A DNA stretch of 18,244 bases from an uncultured Kangiella sp. (GTDB taxonomy: Bacteria > Pseudomonadota > Gammaproteobacteria > Enterobacterales > DSM-103792). Both the position numbers and the translations under genes were made by a program. The DNA lies in the NCBI GenBank assembly GCA_946480585.1, contig CAMLKQ010000011.1, forward strand, positions 1 through 18,244. Reading direction: 5' to 3'. The notes below the pieces were generated by a model. It was not told the DNA's origin and made no database searches. It saw only the letters and a list, made by a program, of their open reading frames with translations. Below, one piece after another: positions 1 through 7,446 of the stretch. Position 1 is the stretch's first letter. Each line of letters opens with the position of its first letter.

Positions 1-103
1 CGAGCGCATCGATGTCTGGTGTCTGGCGCGAACGGTGTGAGCCATGCCTCACAGCCTCAAGTGCCGGTAATTTTGCCGGTGCCGATCCGCGACAGGCGCT
101 GGC

Positions 104-109
104 TATACT
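104..109 (+). promoter_or_regulatory. Putative -10 box for the methyltransferase gene
   Basis: TATACT in the context GGCTATACTCGCC lies about 93 bases before the ATG at 202. No convincing -35 hexamer sits at 16-18 bp; the best is TGCCGA at 80-85 with an 18-bp spacer. A similar box, GCCTATACTGCCG, occurs at 12041. A small inverted repeat, TGTGAG/CTCACA at 36-53, lies upstream and has no assigned role. Confidence 0.4.
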
Positions 110-201
110 CGCCCGAACCCGAGCCCGGCGCGGCCGCCATATTTGGCTGTCTTTCTGGCGCCGCTTCTGACACCACGCCGCACATCCGCCACGGAGGCAG
201 C

Positions 202-951
202 ATGTTCCGGATCTTCTCCACCTTGCTATGCGGCCTGCTGCTGTCGGCTGCGATTCAGGCCAATGACGCCATCAGCAACGCGGTTGGCCACCCGACGCGC
301 AGCGATGCCGATCGCAAGGCCGATCTGTACCGCAAACCAGAAGCGATGCTGGCATTTTTTCAGGTGCAGCCCGGTCAGAAGGTGCTGGATGTGTTCGCCG
401 GCGGCGGCTACTTCACCGAATTGCTGGCACGCACGGTTGGGCCGCAGGGGCGGGTCGATGCATTCAACAACAAGCCTTACTTGAACTGGGTTGGCGCCCA
501 ACTCGACACCCGGCTGGCCAACAACCGGCTGCCAAACGTTCAGCGGCTTGACGTCGAAGCAGATGATCTGACGCTCGGCAGCCAGCAATACGATCTGATC
601 TTCGCCAGCATGGCATTCCACGACATGTACTTCGCTGATCCGGCCGAAGGGTGGCCCGCGATGGATCGGCCGGCGCTATTCCGCAAACTGTTCGATGCGC
701 TGAAACCCGGCGGCACGCTGGCGGTGATTGATCACAGCGCCAAGGCCGGTCGCGGGCATCAGGACAGCAAACCGCTGCACCGGATCGAGGAAGCGACACT
801 GCGACAGGATCTGGAACAAGTCGGCTTCCGCTTGGATGGCAGCAGCGATTTGCTGCGCAACCCGAATGATGATCGCAGCCTGTCCAGCTTCGATGCCAAG
901 ATCCGCTTCCAGACCGACCGCTTTGTGCTGCGGTTCAAGCGGCCGCAATAA
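202..951 (+). CDS. Exported class I SAM-dependent methyltransferase (COG4798-like)
   Basis: The product is 249 aa. ATG 202 is chosen because GGAGG at 193-197 precedes it and the first 20 residues (MFRIFSTLLCGLLLSAAIQA) form a signal peptide. The frame stays open upstream to position 19, but those codons look non-coding. After the signal peptide comes a Rossmann methyltransferase fold: motif I VLDVFAGGGYFTELLA near residues 60-75, then LIFASMAFHDMYF, LKPGGTLAVIDHS and LHRIEEATLRQDLEQVGF. This pattern matches the predicted methyltransferases of COG4798, which often carry signal sequences. The substrate is unknown. Export is odd because SAM is normally cytoplasmic, so the signal may not be cleaved or the fold may serve another role. 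The family call is firm; location and substrate are inference. Confidence 0.85.
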   Translation: MFRIFSTLLCGLLLSAAIQANDAISNAVGHPTRSDADRKADLYRKPEAMLAFFQVQPGQKVLDVFAGGGYFTELLARTVGPQGRVDAFNNKPYLNWVGAQLDTRLANNRLPNVQRLDVEADDLTLGSQQYDLIFASMAFHDMYFADPAEGWPAMDRPALFRKLFDALKPGGTLAVIDHSAKAGRGHQDSKPLHRIEEATLRQDLEQVGFRLDGSSDLLRNPNDDRSLSSFDAKIRFQTDRFVLRFKRPQ

Positions 952-956
952 GCCGC

Positions 957-983
957 TTGCAGCCCGCGCCCCGGTGCTAGAAT
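957..983 (+). promoter_or_regulatory. Putative sigma70 promoter upstream of the MATE gene
   Basis: TTGCAG at 957-962 and TAGAAT at 978-983 are separated by 15 bp, slightly short. The -10 context GTGCTAGAATCC resembles other putative -10 boxes in the window. It lies about 77 bases before the MATE start, immediately after the methyltransferase stop codon. Confidence 0.35.
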
Positions 984-994
984 CCTGACAACCG

Positions 995-1019
995 ACCGGC
1001 CTACATGGCCGGTTTCTTG
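995..1019 (+). terminator. Weak hairpin with short T-rich tail between methyltransferase and MATE
   Basis: ACCGGCC at 995-1001 pairs with GGCCGGT at 1007-1013 around a TACAT loop and is followed by TTCTTG. It could end methyltransferase transcripts, or act as a 5'-UTR hairpin of the MATE mRNA if transcription starts near 990. The T-tract is poor. Confidence 0.35.
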
Positions 1020-1059
1020 TAGCCGCTGGCCGGCTGCATTCACGAGCCATGCCCCCATC

Positions 1060-2388
1060 GTGTTGAACCGCGAACGCTCCCAGCAAATCCTGCAACTGAC
1101 CTTGCCTGTCATGGGCGGCATGATTTCGCAGAACATTCTCAACTTGGTCGACATGTATATGGTCGGCCGGCTCGGCCCGGCCGCGGTGGCGGCTGTCGGC
1201 ATCACCAGTTACGTCAACTGGCTGCTCGCAGCCGCGTTCATTGGCTTGTCGGCCGGTGTGCAGGCGATGGTCGCGCGCCGGATGGGCGAAGGTCAGCATG
1301 ACATCGCCGCACGGCCGCTGAACGGCTCACTGCTCTTGATCGCCTGCTCGGCGATTCCGCTCGCGATCATTCTGATTCTGTGCGCGCCGTGGATCGTCTC
1401 GCTGCTGACCGACGATCCGGAAGTGGCAGCGCAAGGCACGCCCTATTTGCAGGCCCGTATCGCCGGCATCGCCGCGATGGGCATGAATTTTTCGTTCCGC
1501 GCTTACTGGAGCGCGATCAAGCTGACCCGGTTTTATTTCATGACCTTGCTGGTCATGCACACGATCAATATCGGCATCAACTATGTGCTGATTTTCGGCG
1601 AGTTCGGTTTGCCGGCGCTGGGAACGTTTGGCGCCGGCTTAGGCACCACCATTTCGCTGTACATCGGCACGCTGATTTATTTCAGCTATGCCTGGCGCCA
1701 CACCCGCCAGTACGGTTTCCTTGCCTCGCTGCCACGCCGCGAAACCGTAATGAACATCATCAAGGTGTCGCTGCCGGCCTGTGCCCAACAGTTTTTCTTT
1801 TCGCTCGGCTTTATCACCCTGTTCTGGATTGTCGGACAGATTGGCACCGGTGAGCTGGCGGTCGCCAACGTGCTGACCAATACCCTGTTGGTAGCGTTTC
1901 TGCCCTGCCTTGCCTTTGGCTTGTCGGCGGCAACGCTGGTCGGTCAGGCACTCGGTCGCAACGATGCCTGCGATGCCTACCGCTGGGGCTGGGATGTCGC
2001 CAAACTGGCACTCATCGTCGTGTTCATCATCGCGGTGCCGATGTTTGTGCTGGCACCGTGGATCATGAGCATCTTCATTGTTGATCCGGAGGTCGCCGCG
2101 CTCGGTGTGGTTCCGTTGCGGCTCGTCGCCATTGGTTTGTTGCTCGATGCGGTCGGCACCGTCCTGTTCAACGGCATGCAAGGTGCCGGCGCAACAATGA
2201 GCACGATGGCCGTTACGCTCGGTTTGCAATGGCTGGTGTTTCTGCCGCTCGCCTACCTCACCGGGCCGGTGCTCGGCATGGGCTTGCTGACCATCTGGTC
2301 GATTTACGTGGGTTACCGCGGTTTTCAAACCGGGGTGTTTGTCTGGCTTTGGCGGCGACGGAAATGGACCACGATCAAGCTGGCGTGA
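1060..2388 (+). CDS. MATE family multidrug/sodium antiporter (NorM-like)
   Basis: The product is 442 aa with about 12 hydrophobic helices, the usual length for MATE exporters. These inner-membrane proteins export cationic drugs or metabolites in exchange for Na+ or H+. The N-terminus LTLPVMGGMISQNILNLVDMYM and the two-fold repeat starting again near LPACAQQFFFSLGFITLFW are typical of the family. The only workable start is GTG at 1060 or the next codon, TTG; an ATG at 1049 is in another frame and stops after five codons. No strong ribosome binding site is visible. The 3' end overlaps the start of srkA, so the two are probably co-transcribed. The substrate cannot be predicted. Confidence 0.9.
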   Translation: MLNRERSQQILQLTLPVMGGMISQNILNLVDMYMVGRLGPAAVAAVGITSYVNWLLAAAFIGLSAGVQAMVARRMGEGQHDIAARPLNGSLLLIACSAIPLAIILILCAPWIVSLLTDDPEVAAQGTPYLQARIAGIAAMGMNFSFRAYWSAIKLTRFYFMTLLVMHTINIGINYVLIFGEFGLPALGTFGAGLGTTISLYIGTLIYFSYAWRHTRQYGFLASLPRRETVMNIIKVSLPACAQQFFFSLGFITLFWIVGQIGTGELAVANVLTNTLLVAFLPCLAFGLSAATLVGQALGRNDACDAYRWGWDVAKLALIVVFIIAVPMFVLAPWIMSIFIVDPEVAALGVVPLRLVAIGLLLDAVGTVLFNGMQGAGATMSTMAVTLGLQWLVFLPLAYLTGPVLGMGLLTIWSIYVGYRGFQTGVFVWLWRRRKWTTIKLA

Positions 2389-3356
2389 ACGACGCCGGCG
2401 AACACCAGCATGTCTACGCCCAGCTGACGCCAGACACCATTCTGCTGGCGCTGGAAAATGTCGGTTTTCTGCCGGAAGCGGCGCTGCACTCGCTCAACAG
2501 TTTTGAAAACCGTGTCTACAGTTTTCGCGATGACGACGGCAGCAAGTACGTCGTCAAATTCTATCGGCCGGGCCGCTGGCGCCGCGATCAAATCCAGGAA
2601 GAACACGCCTTTTTGTTTGAACTGGCCGACACCGACATTCCGGTGATTGCGCCAGTGCAGCGCGACAACATCAGCGTGTTTGAATACAGCGGCTTTCTGT
2701 TCGCGGTGTTTCCGCAGCGCGGCGGTCGCCCGTTTGAGGCCGGCAACGACGCGCAACTGGAAGTGATGGGCCGCACCGTCGGCCGTTTGCATGCCGTTGC
2801 CCAGCAGCGCGCGTTCAACTGCCGGGAACGACTCGACGTCGAGCAGTTCGCCCGGCCGGCGCTGGCCGAAACCTTGCAAAGCCCGCTGCTGCCGGCGCAT
2901 TTGCATGCGCCGTATCAACATGCCGCCGAAACCCTGCTCGAAGCTTGCGCGGTACAATTGCAGCGGCTGCACGACGTCAACTGGCAACGCTGTCACGGCG
3001 ATCTGCATCCGGGCAATATCCTGTGGACCGGCGATGGTGTGCTGCTGATCGATTTCGACGACTGCCGGACCGCGCCGGCGGTGCAGGATTTGTGGATGCT
3101 GGCGAACACACCGGCCGAGCGGACTTTGCTGGTCAGCGAATACGAAAACTTCTGTGAGTTCGACTGGCGCGAATGGCAACTGGCGGAAGTGTTCCGCGGC
3201 CTGCGATTGGTGCAATACTGCGGCTGGCTGGCACAGCGCTGGCACGACCCAACCTTTCCGCGCCATTTTCCGTGGTTTGGCGGCGACAGCTATTTCGCCG
3301 GCCAGATCCGTTTGCTGACCGAGCAACGCGACGCCATCGCCGACAGCGTCGGGTGA
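2364..3356 (+). CDS. srkA: Stress response Ser/Thr kinase SrkA (YihE/RdoA)
   Basis: The product is 330 aa from ATG 2364. In E. coli the family counters stress-induced cell death and belongs to the APH/choline-kinase-like fold. Visible signatures are LNSFENRVYSF, VVKFYRPGRW with the ATP-site lysine K65, RCHGDLHPGNILW with catalytic D213 and N218, and LIDFDDCRTAPAVQDLWML with metal-binding D230. The C-terminal RLVQYCGWLAQRW and FPRHFPWF are also as in YihE. ATG 2364 overlaps the MATE gene by 25 bases. An in-frame GTG at 2385, which overlaps the MATE stop as GTGA, would give 323 aa, closer to the E. coli N-terminus, but has no clear ribosome binding site. In E. coli the gene lies next to dsbA; here the partner is a MATE exporter. 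Confidence 0.93.
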   Translation: MDHDQAGVNDAGEHQHVYAQLTPDTILLALENVGFLPEAALHSLNSFENRVYSFRDDDGSKYVVKFYRPGRWRRDQIQEEHAFLFELADTDIPVIAPVQRDNISVFEYSGFLFAVFPQRGGRPFEAGNDAQLEVMGRTVGRLHAVAQQRAFNCRERLDVEQFARPALAETLQSPLLPAHLHAPYQHAAETLLEACAVQLQRLHDVNWQRCHGDLHPGNILWTGDGVLLIDFDDCRTAPAVQDLWMLANTPAERTLLVSEYENFCEFDWREWQLAEVFRGLRLVQYCGWLAQRWHDPTFPRHFPWFGGDSYFAGQIRLLTEQRDAIADSVG

Positions 3357-3376
3357 GCAAGTCGGCTCAGCGAGTC

Positions 3377-5107
3377 TCAGGCGGCTGTCGTCTCATCATG
3401 GCTGGCGCTGGCTGTCATCGGCAGCACACTGAACCGGCGACCGATCTCATCGCCCATTCGCTGCGCCAACTCCCGCTCGCCCATCACCACGCTGCCAATC
3501 CCCATGTCTTTCAGGTGTTGATATTCGTCATCGTGATGGGTCCGGACAATGATGTCGATGTGCGGGTTCAGCTTGCGCGCCAGTTCAATCACCCGTCGGG
3601 TTTGAAACCGCTCCGGCGTGGTGATGACCAGAATGCGAGCGTGGGTCAGCTCGGCATGTTCAAGAATGCCCGGCAGAGAAGCATCTCCGTAAATTACCGG
3701 TGCATGGCGTTTGCGCAATTGTTCGACGTAATGGCGATCATGCTCGATCACCAGATACGGCAGCTGCATGTCATCCAATTGCTCGCCGATACGCCGTCCC
3801 ACCCGACCAAACCCCACCAGCACGATATGGTCCTGCATCTGCTCGTGATCGATCTCAACGTCTGGCGTCGCCAATTTGTCCTGATTGCGGTTGAAGCGGG
3901 CATTCCAGCGCGGGCTTCTTTCGATTAGTGCCAAAATCGGCTTGATCGATTTGAAAGTCAGCGGATTGAGCGTAATCGAAATCAAGGCACTGGCGAGAAT
4001 GATGCTCTGTCCTTCCGGCGGCAACAAACCGTGCATCAGGCCCAGGCTGGCCAGAATGAACGAGAACTCGCCGATTTGCGCCAAACCGGCCGAGACCGTC
4101 AACGCCGTCACCAACGGGTACTTGAAGAACAGCACGATGGCGAACGCCACCAGTGACTTGCCAACCAGAATGATGGCGACAGCGCCCAGCACATGCCACG
4201 GTTTGTCCAGCAGCACCTGCGGGTCAAACAGCATGCCGACTGCGACAAAGAACAGCACGGCAAAGGCATCCTGAAACGGCAGGGCGTTGGCCGCCGCGCG
4301 ATGACTGATGTGCGAACCGTTGATCACGACACCGGCGAGAAACGCGCCAAGTGCAAACGACACGCCAAACAAGGTGGCCGCCGCGTACGCAATGCCAATC
4401 GCCACCGCGATCACCGCCAGCGTGAACAATTCCCGCGAATCGGTCTTGACCACCAACTGCAGCAGCCACGGCACGGCACGCGCCCCCGCCACGATCATCA
4501 CCGCCGAAAAAATGGCCACCTTGACCATGACAAGACCGAGCGACTGCCAAAACGCGCCGCTGGTGAACAACGACGTCGCGTCGCCACCTTTCAATGCCCC
4601 GAGTGTTGGCAGCATGACCAGCGCCAGCACCATGACCAAATCTTCGACCACCAGCCAGCCGACCGCGATGCGACCGTGCACGGTGTTCAGCACATTGTTT
4701 TCTTCGAGGCCACGCAGCAGCACCACGGTACTGGCCACCGACAGCGCCAACCCAAACAGAATCGCGGCCGGCAAATCCCAGCCCCACCACCAGGCCATGG
4801 CACCGCCCATCGCGGTGGCGGCAAGAATCTGCAGCACCGCACCGGGCAGCGCGATATGGCGCATCTTCAGCAAATCGCGAAAAGAGAAATGCAGACCGAC
4901 ACCGAACATCAGCAAGATCACGCCGATTTCCGACAGCTGCTGCGCCAACGCGGTATCGGCAACAAAGCCGGGGGTGTTGGGACCGACCGCAACGCCCGCC
5001 AGCAAATAGCCGACCAAGGGCGGCAAGCCAACGCGTGCGGCGACAAGGCCGGCCAGAAAGGCGAACAGGAAGCTGAGGGCAATGGTGGCGATCAGCGTGT
5101 GCTCCAC
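3377..5107 (-). CDS. ybaL: YbaL/KefB-type cation:proton antiporter with TrkA-N domain
   Basis: The product is 576 aa from a GTG start at 5107, chosen because AGGAG lies 7 bases upstream and the membrane segment begins right after it; the frame continues upstream to 5233 without support. Residues 1-400 form a CPA2 (Na_H_Exchanger) membrane domain with PLVGYLLAGVAVGPNTPGF, EIGVILLMFGVGLHFS and WLVVEDLVMVLALVMLP. Residues 427-545 form a TrkA-N/RCK nucleotide-binding domain with HIVLVGFGRVGRRIG and VVMGERELA. This matches E. coli YbaL more closely than KefB/KefC. It probably exchanges K+ or another cation for H+ across the inner membrane, gated by NAD(H) or a similar ligand. It converges on srkA with only 20 bases between the stop codons and no obvious terminator. 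Confidence 0.9.
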   Translation of the reverse strand: MEHTLIATIALSFLFAFLAGLVAARVGLPPLVGYLLAGVAVGPNTPGFVADTALAQQLSEIGVILLMFGVGLHFSFRDLLKMRHIALPGAVLQILAATAMGGAMAWWWGWDLPAAILFGLALSVASTVVLLRGLEENNVLNTVHGRIAVGWLVVEDLVMVLALVMLPTLGALKGGDATSLFTSGAFWQSLGLVMVKVAIFSAVMIVAGARAVPWLLQLVVKTDSRELFTLAVIAVAIGIAYAAATLFGVSFALGAFLAGVVINGSHISHRAAANALPFQDAFAVLFFVAVGMLFDPQVLLDKPWHVLGAVAIILVGKSLVAFAIVLFFKYPLVTALTVSAGLAQIGEFSFILASLGLMHGLLPPEGQSIILASALISITLNPLTFKSIKPILALIERSPRWNARFNRNQDKLATPDVEIDHEQMQDHIVLVGFGRVGRRIGEQLDDMQLPYLVIEHDRHYVEQLRKRHAPVIYGDASLPGILEHAELTHARILVITTPERFQTRRVIELARKLNPHIDIIVRTHHDDEYQHLKDMGIGSVVMGERELAQRMGDEIGRRFSVLPMTASASHDETTAA

Positions 5108-5188
5108 TATGGGGCTCCTGTTGGCATGGCTTTCGGATGGGTGATGGGGTTCTGCGGGTGAGACCGAGCGAGCGCTCAGTTCGCCCAG

Positions 5189-5194
5189 AGCATA
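5189..5194 (-). promoter_or_regulatory. Putative -10 box for the ybaL-type gene
   Basis: On the minus strand TATGCT, in the context GCGCTATGCTCTGG, lies about 82 bases before the GTG start and just downstream of the yqhA terminator. The -35 candidate TTTTCG (18-bp spacer) is poor. The gap between yqhA and this gene holds only this box and the terminator. Confidence 0.3.
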
Positions 5195-5212
5195 GCGCAG
5201 CCGGCTGGCTGG

Positions 5213-5250
5213 CGAAAATAAAAAACCGGGCACGTGGCCCGGTTTTTCTT
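5213..5250 (-). terminator. Strong rho-independent terminator after yqhA
   Basis: AAAAACCGGGC (5221-5231) and GCCCGGTTTTT (5237-5247) form a perfect 11-bp stem with an ACGTG loop. On the minus strand the hairpin runs into TTTTTTATTTT, a classic T-tract, 11 bases beyond the yqhA stop. It separates yqhA from the antiporter gene. Confidence 0.85.
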
Positions 5251-5260
5251 AACCAATTGT

Positions 5261-5833
5261 TTAGTGTGCCGACTTGGTCATTTTGTCGAGATAGCCCATG
5301 CCAAAGGCCGACGCGACAAATGTCATGTGAATGAGCACAAACCACATCAGCATATCGCTGGACTGCTGCGACGCCAGCTGCAGCACATCCGGAGTCAACT
5401 CGACGCCCTGTTCAGACAGCGTTTTCAACCGCTGGTTGTAGACGCTTTCAACACCGATGAATTTCTGCAACAAATGAATCGAGGAAATGGCGACGATCGA
5501 GGCAGCGACTTTTTGTTTCAGCGTGCCGGTATCGAGCTTCCCCATCCAGTCGAGCTTTTCATCGCTGTCGGCGACATCCAGCTTGGAGACGAAATTCTCG
5601 TAGCCCGAAAACATCACCATGACGATGAGACCGCCGACCATCGCCATGTCGACCAGTGCCAACACCAGCAGCACCAGTTCGCTTTCCGATTTTTCCAGCA
5701 GGTGCGGAAAAACGTGAACGAACTCCTGAAAGAATTTCACCGTCAGCGCAATCAGCGCCAGCGACAAGCCCAGATAAATCGGCGCCAGCAACCAGCGGCT
5801 GGCGTACATGCTGCGCTCAATCAAACGTTCCAC
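5261..5833 (-). CDS. yqhA: YqhA family (UPF0114) inner membrane protein
   Basis: The product is 190 aa if translation starts at GTG 5833. This start has GGAG 9 bases upstream and gives [16 protein letters not shown], aligning with the recalled E. coli YqhA start [16 protein letters not shown]. Another GTG at 5854 would add seven residues. Conserved blocks include [53 protein letters not shown] and a C-terminal [12 protein letters not shown]. Three or four membrane helices are visible. Function is unknown in all species I know. Residues about 128-158 look inserted relative to E. coli, adding about 26 residues in the loop before the last helix. It is a single-gene unit, divergent from the binding-protein gene. 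Confidence 0.9.
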   Translation of the reverse strand: MERLIERSMYASRWLLAPIYLGLSLALIALTVKFFQEFVHVFPHLLEKSESELVLLVLALVDMAMVGGLIVMVMFSGYENFVSKLDVADSDEKLDWMGKLDTGTLKQKVAASIVAISSIHLLQKFIGVESVYNQRLKTLSEQGVELTPDVLQLASQQSSDMLMWFVLIHMTFVASAFGMGYLDKMTKSAH

Positions 5834-5905
5834 AAACCAGGACTCCAGGGTCACGAGATGGCGCGGATTGTATCAGGCCGGTTCCGGCAACGTGAGCACC
5901 CCCGC

Positions 5906-5933
5906 TTGCAGTCAGCGACATCGCGGCTACGCT
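5906..5933 (+). promoter_or_regulatory. Putative promoter for the SBP_bac_3 gene
   Basis: TTGCAG at 5906-5911 and TACGCT at 5928-5933 with a 16-bp spacer form a plausible sigma70 promoter 57 bases before the ATG at 5990. The divergent yqhA gene starts on the other side, so the gap of about 156 bases must hold both promoters. Confidence 0.35.
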
Positions 5934-5989
5934 TTAATTGCCCTTTTTGTTTGACCGTGTGCGGTCTGGTCTGGTCAGGAGTCCTGCTT

Positions 5990-6745
5990 ATGTCACGTCT
6001 TTCCCTGTTCTGCCTTGCCGGTGTGTTGGCCGGCACCGCCTCGGCGGCCGAAGTCACCTTGCGTGCCGATGTCTGGTTTCCGATGAATGGCGAACCCGGT
6101 GCCGCCGAGCCCGGGTTCATGATCGAAATCGCGCAGGAAGCGCTGAAAGCGGGTGGTCACACCGTCAATTATCAGACCCTGCCGTGGGAGCGCGCGGTGG
6201 CCGAAACCCGGGCCGGCAAGTTCGACTGCGTGGTCGGCGCCTACAAGGAAGACACCCCGGATTTCGTCTTCCCCGAGGAGCCGCTTGGCATGGATGTGCA
6301 GGCGTTCTGGGTCAAGAAAGGCCAGGCTTGGCGCTACAGCGGCGATTTGGCCAGCCTGAAGGGCCAGACTGTCGCGGTCATCGGCGGCTATGCCTACGGC
6401 GATGAATTCGAAGATTTTGCCAAAGCCAATCCGGCAGGCATTCAAAGCGTCAGTGGTGACAATGCGCTGGAGCAGAACCTGAAGAAGGTGCAGGCCGGCC
6501 GGGTCGTGACGACGCTGGAGTCGGTCTACGTCGCTGAAGCCAAAATCAAGGAGATGGGCCTGACCGGGCAGATCGAGAACGCCGGCCTGTACGGCGAGCC
6601 GACCGAGATGTATATCGCCTGCAGCCCGGCCAAACCGAGCTCGAAAGAGTATGCCAAGTTGCTGACCGACGGCGTTCGCACCCTGCGCAGCAGCGGCAAA
6701 CTCGCCACCATCATGGCCAAGTACGGCCTGAAAGACTGGAAGTGA
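5990..6745 (+). CDS. Periplasmic solute-binding protein, SBP_bac_3 family
   Basis: The product is 251 aa. ATG 5990 is preceded by AGGAG at 5977-5981, and the N-terminus MSRLSLFCLAGVLAGTASA is a signal peptide cleaved before AEVT. The mature protein has the extracellular solute-binding family 3 layout: a first lobe with PGFMIEIAQEALKAGGH and LPWERAVAETRAGKFDCVVGAY, a hinge region LKGQTVAVIGGYAYG, and a C-terminal AKLLTDGVRTLRSSGKLATIMAKYGL. Such proteins bind amino acids or similar polar solutes. No permease or ATPase gene is nearby, so it is an orphan that may serve a distant ABC transporter or a sensor. The frame extends upstream as an accident of base composition. The ligand is not predictable. 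Confidence 0.88.
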   Translation: MSRLSLFCLAGVLAGTASAAEVTLRADVWFPMNGEPGAAEPGFMIEIAQEALKAGGHTVNYQTLPWERAVAETRAGKFDCVVGAYKEDTPDFVFPEEPLGMDVQAFWVKKGQAWRYSGDLASLKGQTVAVIGGYAYGDEFEDFAKANPAGIQSVSGDNALEQNLKKVQAGRVVTTLESVYVAEAKIKEMGLTGQIENAGLYGEPTEMYIACSPAKPSSKEYAKLLTDGVRTLRSSGKLATIMAKYGLKDWK

Positions 6746-6876
6746 CGGCCGAAGCGCATGGTTCAGGCCCAATGAAGTCCAGGCCGGTTACGGTTCAGGC
6801 CGGATTCAGTTGCCGCAGCTCAGCATGACGGCAACGGTGCGAGACCTGCTCGCCCGCCCCCTGAGGAGCCTGAATC
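6746..6876 (+). other. Intergenic gap with short repeats
   Basis: This 131-base gap holds two copies of GGTTCAGGCC (6760-6769 and 6792-6801) with a related CCAGGCCGG between them. It also holds an inverted repeat GTTGCCG/CGGCAAC at 6809-6835 without a T-tract. The hairpin could be a weak terminator for the binding-protein gene or lie in the leader of the next gene. Confidence 0.3.
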
Positions 6877-7446
6877 ATGCGCACCCTTGCTCTTGTTCTG
6901 ACCAGCCTGGCGCTGCTTGGCGCTGGCGAGGCCATGGCCGACCGCGACAACGCGCGCGGCAACCAACGCGACAGCGGCGACAAGCGCGCCATTTACAGCG
7001 AGCAAAGCCGCAGCCACGGCCAGAGCCGCGAATTCCGTGATGAGCGACGCGATGACCGGCGCAGCGACCGCCGTGACGATCACCGCGACCGCGATCACGA
7101 TCGGCGCGACTGGCGCGATGATCGCCGCGATGACCGGCACAGCGAGCATCGCCACCGCGACCGCCATGATCACGACTGGCGCGATCGGGATCACCGTCAT
7201 TACCGCGATTACGATCGCCATCACCACACGTATTACTACTCGCCGGCACCGCGCCGGGTGATTTATGTCAACGACGGCTATGGTCATTACCGGCACTACC
7301 ATCTGCGCCATGACTACTACAGCCACTTCTACGATCCGTTTTACTTCCACAACGGCATCCACATTCACGCCGGTTGTCATTACCACCACTTTGGCGACGC
7401 GCTCGCGGCCGGCATCGTGATCGGCGCCATTCTCGGCGACTGGTAA
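6877..7446 (+). CDS. Secreted Arg/Asp/His-rich low-complexity protein
   Basis: The product is 189 aa. ATG 6877 follows TGAGGAG and encodes the signal peptide MRTLALVLTSLALLGAGEAMA. The mature protein has three zones. Residues 50-118 are almost only R, D and H. Residues 118-171 are Tyr/His-rich, with YYYSPAPRRVIYVNDGYGHY and HNGIHIHAGCHYHHF and a single Cys at 167. Residues 174-189 are a hydrophobic Gly/Ala/Ile tail, DALAAGIVIGAILGDW. I do not recognise a family. The His density suggests binding of metal or polyanions, and the Arg/Asp zone a disordered or highly charged coil; both are inference. The opposite strand is also open here, but its Val/Ile/Ala-rich translation has no start context. 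The gene itself contains a 20-bp near-repeat (7048-7067 and 7126-7145). Confidence 0.8.
   Translation: MRTLALVLTSLALLGAGEAMADRDNARGNQRDSGDKRAIYSEQSRSHGQSREFRDERRDDRRSDRRDDHRDRDHDRRDWRDDRRDDRHSEHRHRDRHDHDWRDRDHRHYRDYDRHHHTYYYSPAPRRVIYVNDGYGHYRHYHLRHDYYSHFYDPFYFHNGIHIHAGCHYHHFGDALAAGIVIGAILGDW

Noticed and set aside
19..201. Upstream extension of the methyltransferase frame as a coding region
   Set aside because: The extra codons have no conserved motif, would bury the signal peptide internally, and the ribosome binding site precedes ATG 202.
4193..5161. Open frame on the + strand opposite the antiporter gene
   Set aside because: It is an Arg/His/Gln-rich shadow of membrane-protein codons with no recognisable motif.
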